Shown: positions 18,451 to 28,004 of the stretch, piece by piece
How the letters are laid out: each line of letters starts with the position of its first letter
Position numbering within the stretch: position 1 is the first letter of the stretch
Source of the DNA: Paenibacillus xylanilyticus
GTDB taxonomy: Bacteria; Bacillota; Bacilli; Paenibacillales; Paenibacillaceae
DNA: 64,000 nt
Direction: 5' to 3'
Assembly (NCBI RefSeq): GCF_009664365.1
Contig: NZ_CP044310.1
Location: forward strand, 686,001 to 750,000
The notes under the pieces: generated by a model
Database searches by the model: none
Told to the model about the DNA's origin: nothing
What the model saw: the letters and a program-made list of their open reading frames with translations, nothing else
Program-made: the position numbers and the translations under genes

Positions 18451-19773
18451 ATGAAGCGTACACGTACATGGAATAACACGTCGGCTGCATTGACAGCATG
18501 TATGCTGGCTGGAATGATGCTGTTTGCATCAACGGCATTACCGGCACATGCAGCGGATACAAGCACCAGTACATTACCTGCCGGTACAACAACGGGTGCC
18601 GCCAATGTGAAGAAGGATGCTGCAGCTGTAACGAAGGCGTTCAGAATCGTTACTTTGGGAGATTCGATTACGGTAGGATACGAGCCGAATGCTAAAGGCC
18701 TGCCTTATGGTTATGTAGAGCGTTTGCAGGAGCAAGGGCTGCTCCATGGCCGTACTCAGGTGGATAACTATGGTATAGCCGGCTTGAAGAGCATTGGATT
18801 GAAGAACTTTATCTCTGCAATAAATGAAGGCAAAACATTGACCTCTGCAGCCATTCAGCCGAATTTGCCAGATCCAAGAGCGGGGCAGATGGGAGCCAAC
18901 ATTGCTGCAATCCGCGAGAGCGTCGCAGGAGCCAATCTCGTAGCGATTACGATTGGAGGTAATGATGTATCCGAACTGCTGGGCACAGCTAATACCCTAA
19001 GTGACTCGGAATTGGAAGCTAAGGTGAAGGAGCTGCTGGCATCGTATACCGCAAATGTCAGCGAGGTCATCAATACAATTCATGCCATTAATCCCGGCGC
19101 CCAAATTGTCATTGCCGACCAGTATCAGCCTATGCCTGAAGTAGCGGGCAAAGCGTTATATGCCAAGCTCATGGAAGCATCCGAAGGTTTTACGGCAACC
19201 ATTGACGGCATTGCATCCCAATTCACCGCACAGGGGATGGATGTAAAAGTGGCACATGTAGCCAAGGAGTTTGTTGGCGGCGAGGGAACCATGACCCATA
19301 TGATCAAGGATCGTGATTTTCACCCGAACCAGTTTGGTTACGAAGCGATCGCCAAGGTCTTTGCAGAAACGATCTGGGGCGATTATACCAAACTGACCGC
19401 GCCAGCAGCAGGTGAACCGATGAACATCATCGTTAGCGGCAAAACGTTGAACACGCCGTATAAACCCATCATTCGCAATGGGAAAAATTTTGTGGCGATT
19501 CAGGACATCGTGAACGCTGTAGGGGCTACCACGGTTTGGGACAATAAAACCTCCACGGCAACCATTACATACGGAGACCGTAAGGTCGCTGTGAAGATTG
19601 GGGCAAATGCGGTTCAGGTGAATGGCGCATCTGTTGCCGTAGATACACCTGCGTTCCTGAACAAGGTAGGCAAGGAGTCCAAAACATACGTGCCACTGGC
19701 CATGGTAGCTGAAGGTCTTGGCTTTGATGTGCAATATGTGGCGAAGTTGAAGACGGTATTCGTTAATCCATAA
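18451..19773 (+). CDS. Secreted SGNH/GDSL esterase with C-terminal stalk domain
   Basis: The 440-residue protein has a signal peptide (KR-rich start, hydrophobic core, LPAHAADT cleavage area). The SGNH hydrolase domain shows block I VTLGDSITVGY with catalytic Ser, block III IGGNDV, and block V DFHPNQFGY with the catalytic Asp and His. From about residue 335 follows a copper-amine-oxidase N-terminal-like (stalk) domain, NGKNFVAIQDIVNAVG through KTYVPLAMVAEGLGF, common as a wall-associated module in Paenibacillus. ATG 18451 follows AAAGGAGTG. It probably removes acyl groups from extracellular polymers or lipids; the substrate is unknown. A clean terminator makes it monocistronic. Confidence 0.88.
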   Translation: MKRTRTWNNTSAALTACMLAGMMLFASTALPAHAADTSTSTLPAGTTTGAANVKKDAAAVTKAFRIVTLGDSITVGYEPNAKGLPYGYVERLQEQGLLHGRTQVDNYGIAGLKSIGLKNFISAINEGKTLTSAAIQPNLPDPRAGQMGANIAAIRESVAGANLVAITIGGNDVSELLGTANTLSDSELEAKVKELLASYTANVSEVINTIHAINPGAQIVIADQYQPMPEVAGKALYAKLMEASEGFTATIDGIASQFTAQGMDVKVAHVAKEFVGGEGTMTHMIKDRDFHPNQFGYEAIAKVFAETIWGDYTKLTAPAAGEPMNIIVSGKTLNTPYKPIIRNGKNFVAIQDIVNAVGATTVWDNKTSTATITYGDRKVAVKIGANAVQVNGASVAVDTPAFLNKVGKESKTYVPLAMVAEGLGFDVQYVAKLKTVFVNP

Positions 19774-19797
19774 GCCAATGTGAAGCTATTTTATCGA

Positions 19798-19835
19798 GAA
19801 GCCGGGTTGATCTAACGATCAATCCGGCTTCTTTT
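19798..19835 (+). terminator. Intrinsic terminator after the SGNH esterase gene
   Basis: GAAGCCGGGTTGATC pairs with GATCAATCCGGCTTC over 15 positions with one G-T pair; TTTTC follows. Confidence 0.9.
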
Positions 19836-19980
19836 CGAAGTGCCTTTGAATAGGACGCTATATGTTGCATAAATATGACTTGTCATCTGCCCATGGATGT
19901 GTAAATATGAAAATAACTTACAGTAGAACGAGACTCTCACACCTGCCTGCACCCTTCGCTGGGCCAAAGGAGCGCTTTGG

Positions 19981-21768
19981 ATGAGAAAAATTAAAAACGC
20001 TTTCACATCGCTGCCGATCCATCACAAAACCATTCTTCTCATCGGATTTTTGATGCTGATCAGCTTCACCTTTTATGTTTCTGTCCTAGGGTATGTATTC
20101 AGAATCTATGATCGTCAAATCTATGAGAAGTCGTCCCAGGTACTGAATATGTCTTCTGTGGGCATCGAGAATCAGCTGCGCGAAATCGCCAATCTTTCCT
20201 TCAAGGTCATGTCGGACGAGGCGCTCCAGCAGTACCTTCTGCAGTTGGATAAGGCAGAATCCGGATACGAGAAAAATGGGCTGCTCAAAAAGATAACCAA
20301 CCGACTTGTCGCATATGCAGGATCGGAGAAGTACATCTATTCCATGATATTTATCGATAATGATCAGAACGTTATGGCTGCGGGGAACCGCGAGGGAATA
20401 TCAGAGTCCATGCAGACGGAACTGATTGCACTCGGACAGCAGTATTCAGGATCCAATGCATGGTATACGAGTGGAGATCAGCAAGCCAGGCTGATATCGG
20501 TTAGGCAGGTCAAGTCTTTTACAGGTGGGGCCTTTACCTTGGAGAAGCTCGGAACGCTGATTATTCGGGTACGGCTGGATCGTATTGTTCAGGATCAGAT
20601 GCAGCACCCCGCTGAGGATTCGCAGCTGCTGATTACGGATGGGCGAGAGGTGATCTATCCCACACAATCGTCAGTGACCGATTCCGAGTTGGAATCCGAA
20701 TTGAAGCGGACACAGCCTTACGGGATTTCCATGTTTGAACAAGGTAGAAATTTCGTCGCTCGTGCACATTCGTCCTATACGGATTGGGTGTACCTTTATA
20801 TGACGCCGTTTGACCAGATGTTTAAGCAGATACAGTTTGTCAAACAATTGGTTACTGTCATCTTCTTTATGATTTTGCTGGTGGCACTTGTGTTCGGAGC
20901 CAAGCTGTCCCGCAGCATTACACAGCCGATCGCCCAGTTGATCAAGAAGATGCGCAACATTGAAAAGGGTGATCTGGATAAGCTGGAGGAGGCTGCTCTG
21001 GGCAATGTTCCGGTATCTTCCCAAAATGAAGTGGGGCTGCTCCATCGAACATTCAAAATGATGCTGCAGCGCATCAGGGAACTGATTGACGAGAATTATG
21101 CGAAGCAGCTGGTCATTCGGGAGACAGAGTTGAAAGCGCTTCAAGCACAGATCAATCCTCATTTCCTCTATAACACGCTGGAGTCCATTAACTGGCTGGC
21201 CAAAGTACAGAAGCAGCGGCAAATTTCCGAAATGGTCGAGGCACTCGGCTTCCTGCTGCGCAGTTCAGTGAATATGTCCGAGAAGTGGATCACGCTGGAA
21301 AGGGAGCTGGATATCGTCCGCAGCTATGTGACCATTCAGCGCACGCGATTTGAGGAAAGGCTTGATTTTGATATGGATATCGCTCCTGAGGTGGGGAGTG
21401 CACGACTTCCGAAGCTAACGTTACAGCCTTTGGTGGAGAACGCTATTCACTATGCGCTTGAACCGAGTATACACCCGTGTAAAATTCGGATTCGAGCCAG
21501 AGCAGAAGATGACAAGATTATCATTGAAGTAGAGGATGACGGACCGGGCATGACGCCGGAGTTTTTGGAGCAACTGCAGGAAGGACGCATTCAGACAAGA
21601 GGGCAAGGCATAGGTTTATCCAACATCCAGGAACGGATCAGGCTGACCTTCGGTGAGGAGGGCAGCATGGTCATGAGCAGTAATCCCGGTGCCGGGACCG
21701 TAGTATCGATCAGAATACCTTGGATCAGAGAGGACGATGACGATGTACAAAGTGATGCTCGTAGATGA
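19981..21768 (+). CDS. YesM-like sensor histidine kinase
   Basis: The 595-residue membrane kinase has a first transmembrane helix (TILLIGFLMLISFTFYVSV), an extracellular sensor region of about 240 residues, a second helix (VTVIFFMILLVALVFGAKL near residue 290) and a HAMP linker. The kinase core is of the His_kinase (LytS/YesM) type: QAQINPHFLYNTLESINWLA with the phospho-accepting His, and an ATPase part with PLVENAIHYALEP, VEDDGPGM and GQGIGLSNIQERI. AAAGGAG precedes the ATG. It overlaps the YesN-like gene. In Paenibacillus and Bacillus such pairs turn on pectin or other polysaccharide loci; here the neighbours suggest rhamnogalacturonan or related oligosaccharides. Confidence 0.93.
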   Translation: MRKIKNAFTSLPIHHKTILLIGFLMLISFTFYVSVLGYVFRIYDRQIYEKSSQVLNMSSVGIENQLREIANLSFKVMSDEALQQYLLQLDKAESGYEKNGLLKKITNRLVAYAGSEKYIYSMIFIDNDQNVMAAGNREGISESMQTELIALGQQYSGSNAWYTSGDQQARLISVRQVKSFTGGAFTLEKLGTLIIRVRLDRIVQDQMQHPAEDSQLLITDGREVIYPTQSSVTDSELESELKRTQPYGISMFEQGRNFVARAHSSYTDWVYLYMTPFDQMFKQIQFVKQLVTVIFFMILLVALVFGAKLSRSITQPIAQLIKKMRNIEKGDLDKLEEAALGNVPVSSQNEVGLLHRTFKMMLQRIRELIDENYAKQLVIRETELKALQAQINPHFLYNTLESINWLAKVQKQRQISEMVEALGFLLRSSVNMSEKWITLERELDIVRSYVTIQRTRFEERLDFDMDIAPEVGSARLPKLTLQPLVENAIHYALEPSIHPCKIRIRARAEDDKIIIEVEDDGPGMTPEFLEQLQEGRIQTRGQGIGLSNIQERIRLTFGEEGSMVMSSNPGAGTVVSIRIPWIREDDDDVQSDARR

Positions 21769-23296
21769 CGAACGTGTGATTTTGGAGGGGATCTCCCAAG
21801 TGGTGGATTGGGCGGCAGCCGGTACGGAATTGGTGGACACCGCCAGGAATGGGATTGAGGCATTGGACAAAATCGGTCATTCCAGACCTGATATTATTAT
21901 TACCGATATATCCATGCCGGGCTTGGATGGACTGGGACTTATAGAAAAGGCTTCTGAAGCCTACCCGGGCCTACGGTTTATCATGCTGTCCGGGTACAAA
22001 GAGTTTGAATATGCGCGCCGGGCCATGCAATATGGCGTGAAGCATTACTTGCTGAAGCCCTGCAATGAAAATCAGATTCATGATGCCCTGTCGGAACTGC
22101 TTCAAGAGCATCAGGATGCACAGGTAAAAGAGCATGTGGCTGGGGAAATGAAACAACGGCTGCAAAGGGTACTTCCCCATGTAAAAGAACAATTTTTGCT
22201 CGAGTTCATGACCAATCGGACATATGGTCCAGTCGACCTGGAGTATTATCAGGAGCTGTTCAATCTGAAACTCGAAGCAAGTCAAGTTCGCTTGTTATTG
22301 TTCCATATCTCGGACGAACATGACTACAGTCATTTGTTTGCCATCAAGAACATTGCCAGTGATCTGCTGCCGTATGTTTTATTAAGCACAACCATTGAAG
22401 GCAAGCTGCTGATTCTGCTGGAGGATTCGGCTGATTACACTGACTTAAGGGAGAGAATTGAGGAAGTGAGAGCGGCCTTTACCAGGCTCTATAAATTACA
22501 GGTGACGGCCGCACTTAGCGAAGCGGACCACATGGTCCAGTCACGGCGTCTGTATCGTGAGGCGCTGCAATGTCTGAACCATCGCTTTTTCATCGGAGAA
22601 GGCAAATTGATCACGAAGAATGATGTAGCCATTGCCGGGGAATGTGAAGGTGTGCATGCCGAGCAGGATGCCGAACAATTGTGCCAACTGATTAAGTCGG
22701 GGAATAGCGAGGAAGCCAGTGCCGAAGTTGATCGCCTGTTTGAGCGTTTAGCCGGACAGCAGCTTGATATTGAGGTCACCCGATCTTATGTTGTTCAGCT
22801 CTATTCAGCCATGATTCACGTCTGTCCGCCTGAAGAGGCCACGGAGTTTACGCAGCGGATGGCAGAGCTTCCCCACATGGATACCTTGTCCGGACTGAAG
22901 TCTTTTATCGCCAACAGCACAGCCAATCTGACCTCCGGTTATTATAAAAATCATATAAGCCGTCAGTCTTCCGCTGTGGAGAAGATGATGGATATTGTAG
23001 ATAAACACTACGGTGAGGCTGATCTTTCACTGAATGGTGTTGCCCATCAGATGCTGTATATGAATCCGGATTACCTGGGCAAAATTTTCAAAAAAGTAAC
23101 AGGAGAAAACTTCTCCAACTATGTGAATCGTCTGCGCATTGAGCGTGCATGTGAGCACATTCGCCGAGGCGGGGATGTAAAGGTATTTGAGCTTGCGGAA
23201 CTGTTCGGCTTCGGAGGCAATTCGCAATATTTCAGTCAGGTGTTCAAAAAGTGGACCGGCATGACACCAACCGAATACAGAAGATCCGGCATATAA
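21743..23296 (+). CDS. YesN-like response regulator with AraC-type DNA-binding domain
   Basis: The N-terminal receiver (MYKVMLVDDERVILEGI, phospho-acceptor Asp in DIIITDISMPGLDGLGL, Lys in YLLKPC) is followed by a linker region and a C-terminal double helix-turn-helix (LNGVAHQMLYMNPDYLGKIF and ELFGFGGNSQYFSQVFKKWT, ending TPTEYRRSG) of the AraC family. I chose the ATG at 21743, nine bases after GAGAGG; an ATG two codons earlier is only three bases from it. The gene overlaps the kinase by 26 bases. It probably activates the binding-protein operon that begins at 23519. Confidence 0.93.
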   Translation: MYKVMLVDDERVILEGISQVVDWAAAGTELVDTARNGIEALDKIGHSRPDIIITDISMPGLDGLGLIEKASEAYPGLRFIMLSGYKEFEYARRAMQYGVKHYLLKPCNENQIHDALSELLQEHQDAQVKEHVAGEMKQRLQRVLPHVKEQFLLEFMTNRTYGPVDLEYYQELFNLKLEASQVRLLLFHISDEHDYSHLFAIKNIASDLLPYVLLSTTIEGKLLILLEDSADYTDLRERIEEVRAAFTRLYKLQVTAALSEADHMVQSRRLYREALQCLNHRFFIGEGKLITKNDVAIAGECEGVHAEQDAEQLCQLIKSGNSEEASAEVDRLFERLAGQQLDIEVTRSYVVQLYSAMIHVCPPEEATEFTQRMAELPHMDTLSGLKSFIANSTANLTSGYYKNHISRQSSAVEKMMDIVDKHYGEADLSLNGVAHQMLYMNPDYLGKIFKKVTGENFSNYVNRLRIERACEHIRRGGDVKVFELAELFGFGGNSQYFSQVFKKWTGMTPTEYRRSGI

Positions 23297-23325
23297 CAAT
23301 TAATTGCCGCTCCTTGGACGTTGTA

Positions 23326-23377
23326 TGAGGGGGACAAACAACACCGTGAAGGGTGAATGTTGTCCTCCTCTGTTTTT
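23326..23377 (+). terminator. Intrinsic terminator after the two-component pair
   Basis: GAGGGGGACAAACA pairs with TGTTGTCCTCCTC with one bulge, followed by TGTTTTTT. It separates the regulators from the transporter operon. Confidence 0.85.
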
Positions 23378-23446
23378 TGAACCAACAAGACGGATTTGTG
23401 TATTCAACTCTGGTCGTACATTTGCGAAAATGACAATATCAAGTTT

Positions 23447-23461
23447 GTGAAAGCGTTATCA
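23447..23461 (+). promoter_or_regulatory. cre site upstream of the first sugar transporter operon
   Basis: The last 14 bases, TGAAAGCGTTATCA, fit the CcpA consensus TGWNANCGNTNWCA at every fixed position. It lies 58 bases before the binding-protein ATG, which indicates carbon catabolite repression. Confidence 0.75.
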
Positions 23462-23518
23462 GAAAGACGAGGATAACCCTTTCACAAAACCATATCCACA
23501 CAAAAAGGGGAGATTGGC

Positions 23519-24802
23519 ATGGTGAAAAAGGCAATATTCCTGATGATGGCAATGCTGCTGGTATTTACGGCGGCGTGCAGCTCAGATGGAGAATCGGGAG
23601 GAACATCCGCGGATGGCTCGGTGACGCTGCGTATCGCGTGGTGGGGCTCGGATACACGTCATGAGTACACGCAGAAGGTCATTGACTTGTACAAAGAGAA
23701 AAATCCGAACGTCAAAATTGACGTCGAGTATGCCTCGTTTGATGACTACTGGAAAAAGCTCGCTCCACAAGCTGCAGCGAATCAGCTGCCAGACATTGTT
23801 CAGATGGATATTTCCTACATCAGCCAATATGCACAAAATGGTCAACTGGAAGATCTGGCTCCTTACCTTGGCAATCAGATCAAGGTGGATGATGTTTCCG
23901 AGAACGTCATCAGTACTGGCGTAATCAACGGCAAGCAGTATGGTGTCCCTGCCGGGGTTAACGTACTGGGCTTCCATTATGACCCGGCACTGCTCAAAAA
24001 AGCAGGAGTGGATACATTCCCGGAAAATCTGACTTGGGAGTCGTACGAAGCGCTGGGTAAACAAACTGCAGAAAAAGGACTGTACTTGGATGGCGGGGTA
24101 GCTCCGGATATTTTCTTCCACTATTTCCTGCGGACCAAAGGTTTGTCACTTTACAATGCTGAAGGTACAGGACTTGGATATGACGATGATAAATTGTTTG
24201 TGGAGTTCTTCGGTTTGATGCGTCGCATGATCGAACAAGGAGCGGCACCTTCGCCGGATATTGCTAACCAGACGAAAGGGATTATCGAGGAATCCGATCT
24301 GGTCAAAGGCAAAGGAATCGGAATCTGGCAGTGGTCCAACCAGTTTGTAGCCGTACAGCAAGTTGCTGACCGTCCACTGGAGTTTGCTCCAATGCCTGGA
24401 CCTGACATGGAAAAGGGCCTCTACATGCAGCCGAGTATGTACTGGGCAGTCACTTCGAACTCGAAAGTGAAGGAAGAAGCCGCCAAATTCATCGATTTCT
24501 GGGTGAATGATGTGGAAGCCAACAAACTGATCAAGGGCGAGCGCGGTGTGCCGATCTCCGGCAAAATCAAGGATGCTATTGCACCTGAACTGAGTGAGCC
24601 AACGAAGCAGGTATTTGACTTTGTAGCAGCCATGGAACCAAAAGCTTCACCAATGAGTCCACCACCACCAGTGGGTTCTCCTGAAGTCATTGCGTCTCTG
24701 GCGGATGCCGTTGAGGAATTGAATTTCGGCAGAATTACACCGGAACAGGCAGCGGAGACATTCCGTAAAAACGCTGAAGCGGTTCTGGCCAACAATAAAT
24801 AA
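23519..24802 (+). CDS. Sugar ABC transporter, substrate-binding lipoprotein
   Basis: The 427-residue precursor has a lipoprotein signal (KKAIFLMMAMLLVFTAACSS, lipid on the Cys) and the extracellular solute-binding family 1 fold: VTLRIAWWGSD, VDVEYASF-type strand, QLPDIVQMDISYISQYA and late SMYWAVTSNSKVKEEAAKF. It captures an oligosaccharide outside the membrane for the two permeases encoded next. No ATPase gene is nearby, so a shared MsmX-like ATPase elsewhere is expected, as for YesO-type systems. AAAAGGGGAG precedes the ATG. The adjacent esterase suggests a pectin fragment as ligand, but the residues do not show that. Confidence 0.92.
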   Translation: MVKKAIFLMMAMLLVFTAACSSDGESGGTSADGSVTLRIAWWGSDTRHEYTQKVIDLYKEKNPNVKIDVEYASFDDYWKKLAPQAAANQLPDIVQMDISYISQYAQNGQLEDLAPYLGNQIKVDDVSENVISTGVINGKQYGVPAGVNVLGFHYDPALLKKAGVDTFPENLTWESYEALGKQTAEKGLYLDGGVAPDIFFHYFLRTKGLSLYNAEGTGLGYDDDKLFVEFFGLMRRMIEQGAAPSPDIANQTKGIIEESDLVKGKGIGIWQWSNQFVAVQQVADRPLEFAPMPGPDMEKGLYMQPSMYWAVTSNSKVKEEAAKFIDFWVNDVEANKLIKGERGVPISGKIKDAIAPELSEPTKQVFDFVAAMEPKASPMSPPPPVGSPEVIASLADAVEELNFGRITPEQAAETFRKNAEAVLANNK

Positions 24803-24837
24803 CAGTTGAATGATTGCTTGCTCATCCCACCCGGGAT

Positions 24838-24883
24838 GACGGGGACTGGGGCTGCTCGCTAACCGCGGGGGCCTTTCCCCGTC
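24838..24883 (+). terminator. Hairpin between binding-protein and permease genes
   Basis: GACGGGG pairs with CCCCGTC around an imperfect GC-rich core, and a smaller CATCCC/GGGATG hairpin (24823-24838) precedes it. There is no T-run. It probably lowers downstream transcription or protects the binding-protein mRNA, giving more binding protein than permease. Confidence 0.5.
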
Positions 24884-24941
24884 CATTTGTGAATCCCCCG
24901 TTTGTCGGAAGCAGGCAGATCAATAAAGGAGGTTCATTCCG

Positions 24942-25844
24942 TTGAGGCAGTATTCGTCGTTGCGCAGAAACCTGACCGGGTACGCATTTATTAGTCCGTT
25001 TATTATCGGATTTCTGGGCTTTACGCTGATCCCGATGTTTGTGTCCTTATACATGTCGTTCACGAGTTATAACCTGTTCACTTCTCCCCGGTGGATTGGG
25101 ATGGACAACTACACCAAAATGTTTTTTGAAGACCCGAAGTATTGGAACTCGGTTAAGGTAACCTTCCTGTATGTATTCATTGGTGTTCCTCTGAGACTGG
25201 TCTTCGCACTCTTCGTCGCCATGATCCTGAATACCGGTTCCCGTATGGTCGGAACGTACCGTACGTTGTATTATCTCCCATCCATTATTGGTGGTAGTGT
25301 GGCGGTGTCGATCATGTGGCGTAACCTTTTCAGTAATGAAGGGGTGATCAACAGTGCACTAACCGCAATCGGAATCGGGCCGATCAGCTGGTTCGGTGAT
25401 CCGGATGCGTCCCTGGTGATGCTGATCTCGCTGTCCGTCTGGCAGTTCGGTTCCTCCATGTTGATCTTTCTGGCAGGACTTAAAAATATCTCCCCCGAGA
25501 TGTATGAGGCAGCAGGGGTGGACGGCGCAAACCCGATACGCAAGTTCTTTAGCATCACCTTGCCACTGCTTAGCCCGATTATCCTGTTCAATCTGATTAT
25601 GCAAACGATCGGTGCATTCATGACCTTCGTACCTGCATACATCATCTCCAAAGGAGAAGGTGGCCCAATGGATGGTACGATGCTGTACTCACTGTACTTG
25701 TTCCGTCAGGCCTTTATGTTTAACAATATGGGTTACGCTTCGGCAATGGCCTGGATCATGCTCATCATGATTGGTTTGCTAACCGTAGCTGTGTTCCTGA
25801 CATCCAAGTTCTGGGTGTTCTACGAATCTGAAGGAGGGAAGTAA
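24942..25844 (+). CDS. Sugar ABC transporter permease (MalF/UgpA type)
   Basis: The 300-residue inner-membrane protein has six predicted transmembrane helices, the first being [20 protein letters not shown]. The EAA loop that contacts the ATPase is visible as [20 protein letters not shown] near residue 190. AAAGGAGG is well placed for the TTG start at 24942. It pairs with the next gene, three bases away, to form the transport channel. Function follows the operon: import of an oligosaccharide. Confidence 0.93.
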   Translation: MRQYSSLRRNLTGYAFISPFIIGFLGFTLIPMFVSLYMSFTSYNLFTSPRWIGMDNYTKMFFEDPKYWNSVKVTFLYVFIGVPLRLVFALFVAMILNTGSRMVGTYRTLYYLPSIIGGSVAVSIMWRNLFSNEGVINSALTAIGIGPISWFGDPDASLVMLISLSVWQFGSSMLIFLAGLKNISPEMYEAAGVDGANPIRKFFSITLPLLSPIILFNLIMQTIGAFMTFVPAYIISKGEGGPMDGTMLYSLYLFRQAFMFNNMGYASAMAWIMLIMIGLLTVAVFLTSKFWVFYESEGGK

Positions 25845-25846
25845 CG

Positions 25847-26686
25847 ATGGTTTGGAAAAATGTAAAGTGGCCGATTTATCACCTGTTCGTTGCAGCTTTA
25901 GCCCTCCTGATGCTGTATCCGGTACTTTGGATGTTATTCAGTTCATTCAAGGAGAGCCGCACCATCTTCGTTACCGCGGAGTCTCTCTTCCCGGCGGAGT
26001 GGATCTGGAGCAACTACGTGGATGGCTGGAAAGGCGCGGGCGGAAGACCGTTTATGGACTACATCACCAATTCACTCGTGATCGTAGTCATTTCCACCAT
26101 CGGTGCCGTGTTATCCTCGTCGCTTATCGCCTTCGGATTTGCCAGACTTAACTTCAGAGGCCGCAGCTTCTGGTTCTCCCTGATGATGTTGACTCTGATG
26201 CTGCCGCATGACGTGGTATTGGTTCCGCAATACATTATCTTTACGAAGCTGGGCTGGTTGAATACGATTCTACCGATTGTGGTACCTACATTTTTCGGAA
26301 TGCCGTTCTTCATTTTCCTGATGGTACAGTTCATTCGTACGATTCCAAAAGAGCTGGATGAAGCAGCAACCATTGATGGATGTAATAAATTCAGGTTGTA
26401 CATTCAGATTATCATGCCGCTGATTAAGTCCTCGCTGGCGACTGCCGCAATCTTCTCCTTCTACTGGAGATGGGAGGATCTTCTAGGGCCGGTATTGTAT
26501 CTGAACTCACCGGATAAATATACAGTATCCATGGCGCTCAAAATGTTCCTGGATAGCGAGTCTGCCTCCAACTGGGGTGCGATGTTCGCCATGTCCATCG
26601 TGAGCCTGATTCCGGTAGTAGCCGTATTCTTCATTTTCCAGAAACAGATTGTACAGGGCATGAGCACCAGCGGACTGAAAGGATAA
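25847..26686 (+). CDS. Sugar ABC transporter permease (MalG/UgpE type)
   Basis: The 279-residue protein has six hydrophobic helices, beginning [20 protein letters not shown], and an EAA loop [20 protein letters not shown] near residue 172. The end ...[12 protein letters not shown] is typical of this family. GGAGGGAAG lies before the ATG. It is the second half of the permease pair and is cotranscribed with the genes around it. Confidence 0.93.
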   Translation: MVWKNVKWPIYHLFVAALALLMLYPVLWMLFSSFKESRTIFVTAESLFPAEWIWSNYVDGWKGAGGRPFMDYITNSLVIVVISTIGAVLSSSLIAFGFARLNFRGRSFWFSLMMLTLMLPHDVVLVPQYIIFTKLGWLNTILPIVVPTFFGMPFFIFLMVQFIRTIPKELDEAATIDGCNKFRLYIQIIMPLIKSSLATAAIFSFYWRWEDLLGPVLYLNSPDKYTVSMALKMFLDSESASNWGAMFAMSIVSLIPVVAVFFIFQKQIVQGMSTSGLKG

Positions 26687-26745
26687 ACTGTATTCACTGT
26701 GGATTATCACTTCATCCAAAAGCTTAAACAGGGAGGTTGTTCCTA

Positions 26746-27972
26746 TTGGATAAAGCTCGGGGTAGTCAAGCCGTTGCCACCGAAGCAGCGGTCTGCAATG
26801 AAGAGAAAATTACGCATTGGAAATTTGACTTCGGTCCAGGTGCGGGCATTGAAGGGTACCGGAAAGTGTCAGCCCATAGTACCTACAGGGATACGATCGG
26901 TTACGGATTTGAGCCGGATTCTCGTGTTTATGAGAAACAGCGGTTTGGTGAGACAGAAGATCGGGATAGTGTACAGCAAAATCAGCAGTACTCGGGGCAG
27001 GCCAATGTGTCTGCCCGATTGCGTTCAAGCTTCTGTATTCCACTCAAGGCATCGTTTATCGTTGATGTGCCGGACGGCACTTATCAGGTACTTCTCATTG
27101 CCGGAGATGAGCTCGCTGAGACGGTCACCAGAGTGAAGGCTGGCGAAGGCAGATTAATGCTGCCAACGATCCGTACTCTGCCGGGACAGTGTGCCGAGGT
27201 CCGATTTTCGGTTGTGGTCAGAGGCGGAAGGCTTCGTCTGTCCTTCTCCGGTCCGGCCCCGCGGATCAACGCCTTGGAGATTACGCTTGCCAATCAGACG
27301 ATGACCGTATTCTTGGCGGGAGATTCCACGGTAACGGATCAGCCGGAGAGCGGGTACCCATACTGTGGCTGGGGACAGCTGCTGCCGGCTCAATTCAAGC
27401 ATGATGTTGCTGTGGATAATCATGCACAATCGGGACGGAGCTCGCGCAGCTTCATTAATGAAGGCCGTTTGGATGCGATCATGAAGCGTATTAAGCCTGA
27501 AGATTTCTTGTTCATTCAATTCGGACATAATGATGAGAAGCCGGACCCGGAGCGGGGAACAGAACCGTTCACAACCTATAAGGAGTATTTGAAAAAGTAC
27601 ATTGATGCGGCCCGCGGAGCCGGAGCACGCCCGGTATTGGTGACGCCTGTGCATCGGCGCTATTTTGCGGACGATGGCACGCTGAATGACACGCACGGTG
27701 ATTATATTATTGCCGTGCGGGAGCTGGCACAAGAGGAAGGTGTTCCGCTAATTGATCTTGCTGAACGCAGCCGTATTCTGTTTGAGCAGGCGGGAATCGA
27801 AGGCACCAAGGACGATTTCATGTGGGTGCTTCCGGGTGAATATTTGAACTTCCCGGCAGGGGTGGAGGATAATACGCACTTTCAGGAACGCGGCGGACGG
27901 CGACTGGCAGCACAAGTCGCGGAAGGAATCCGCGAGCTTGGACTGCAGCCGCTGCAAATGTATTTACGATAG
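26746..27972 (+). CDS. Rhamnogalacturonan acetylesterase-like SGNH hydrolase
   Basis: The 408-residue enzyme has an N-terminal beta domain (KFDFGPGAGIEGYRKV through RINALEITL, about residues 22-185) and an SGNH esterase domain with TVFLAGDSTVTDQ (catalytic Ser), NHAQSGRSSRSF, FIQFGHNDEKPDP and VEDNTHFQERGGRRLA (His). This arrangement is that of RhgT/YesT esterases, which remove acetyl groups from rhamnogalacturonan I. There is no signal peptide, so it acts in the cytosol on imported oligomers. The TTG at 26746 is preferred because AGGGAGG lies nine bases before it. It follows the permease gene by 60 bases in the same operon. Confidence 0.88.
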   Translation: MDKARGSQAVATEAAVCNEEKITHWKFDFGPGAGIEGYRKVSAHSTYRDTIGYGFEPDSRVYEKQRFGETEDRDSVQQNQQYSGQANVSARLRSSFCIPLKASFIVDVPDGTYQVLLIAGDELAETVTRVKAGEGRLMLPTIRTLPGQCAEVRFSVVVRGGRLRLSFSGPAPRINALEITLANQTMTVFLAGDSTVTDQPESGYPYCGWGQLLPAQFKHDVAVDNHAQSGRSSRSFINEGRLDAIMKRIKPEDFLFIQFGHNDEKPDPERGTEPFTTYKEYLKKYIDAARGAGARPVLVTPVHRRYFADDGTLNDTHGDYIIAVRELAQEEGVPLIDLAERSRILFEQAGIEGTKDDFMWVLPGEYLNFPAGVEDNTHFQERGGRRLAAQVAEGIRELGLQPLQMYLR

Positions 27973-28004
27973 GGCTAAATATCATGCATAGAGGGGGATT
28001 CCTA

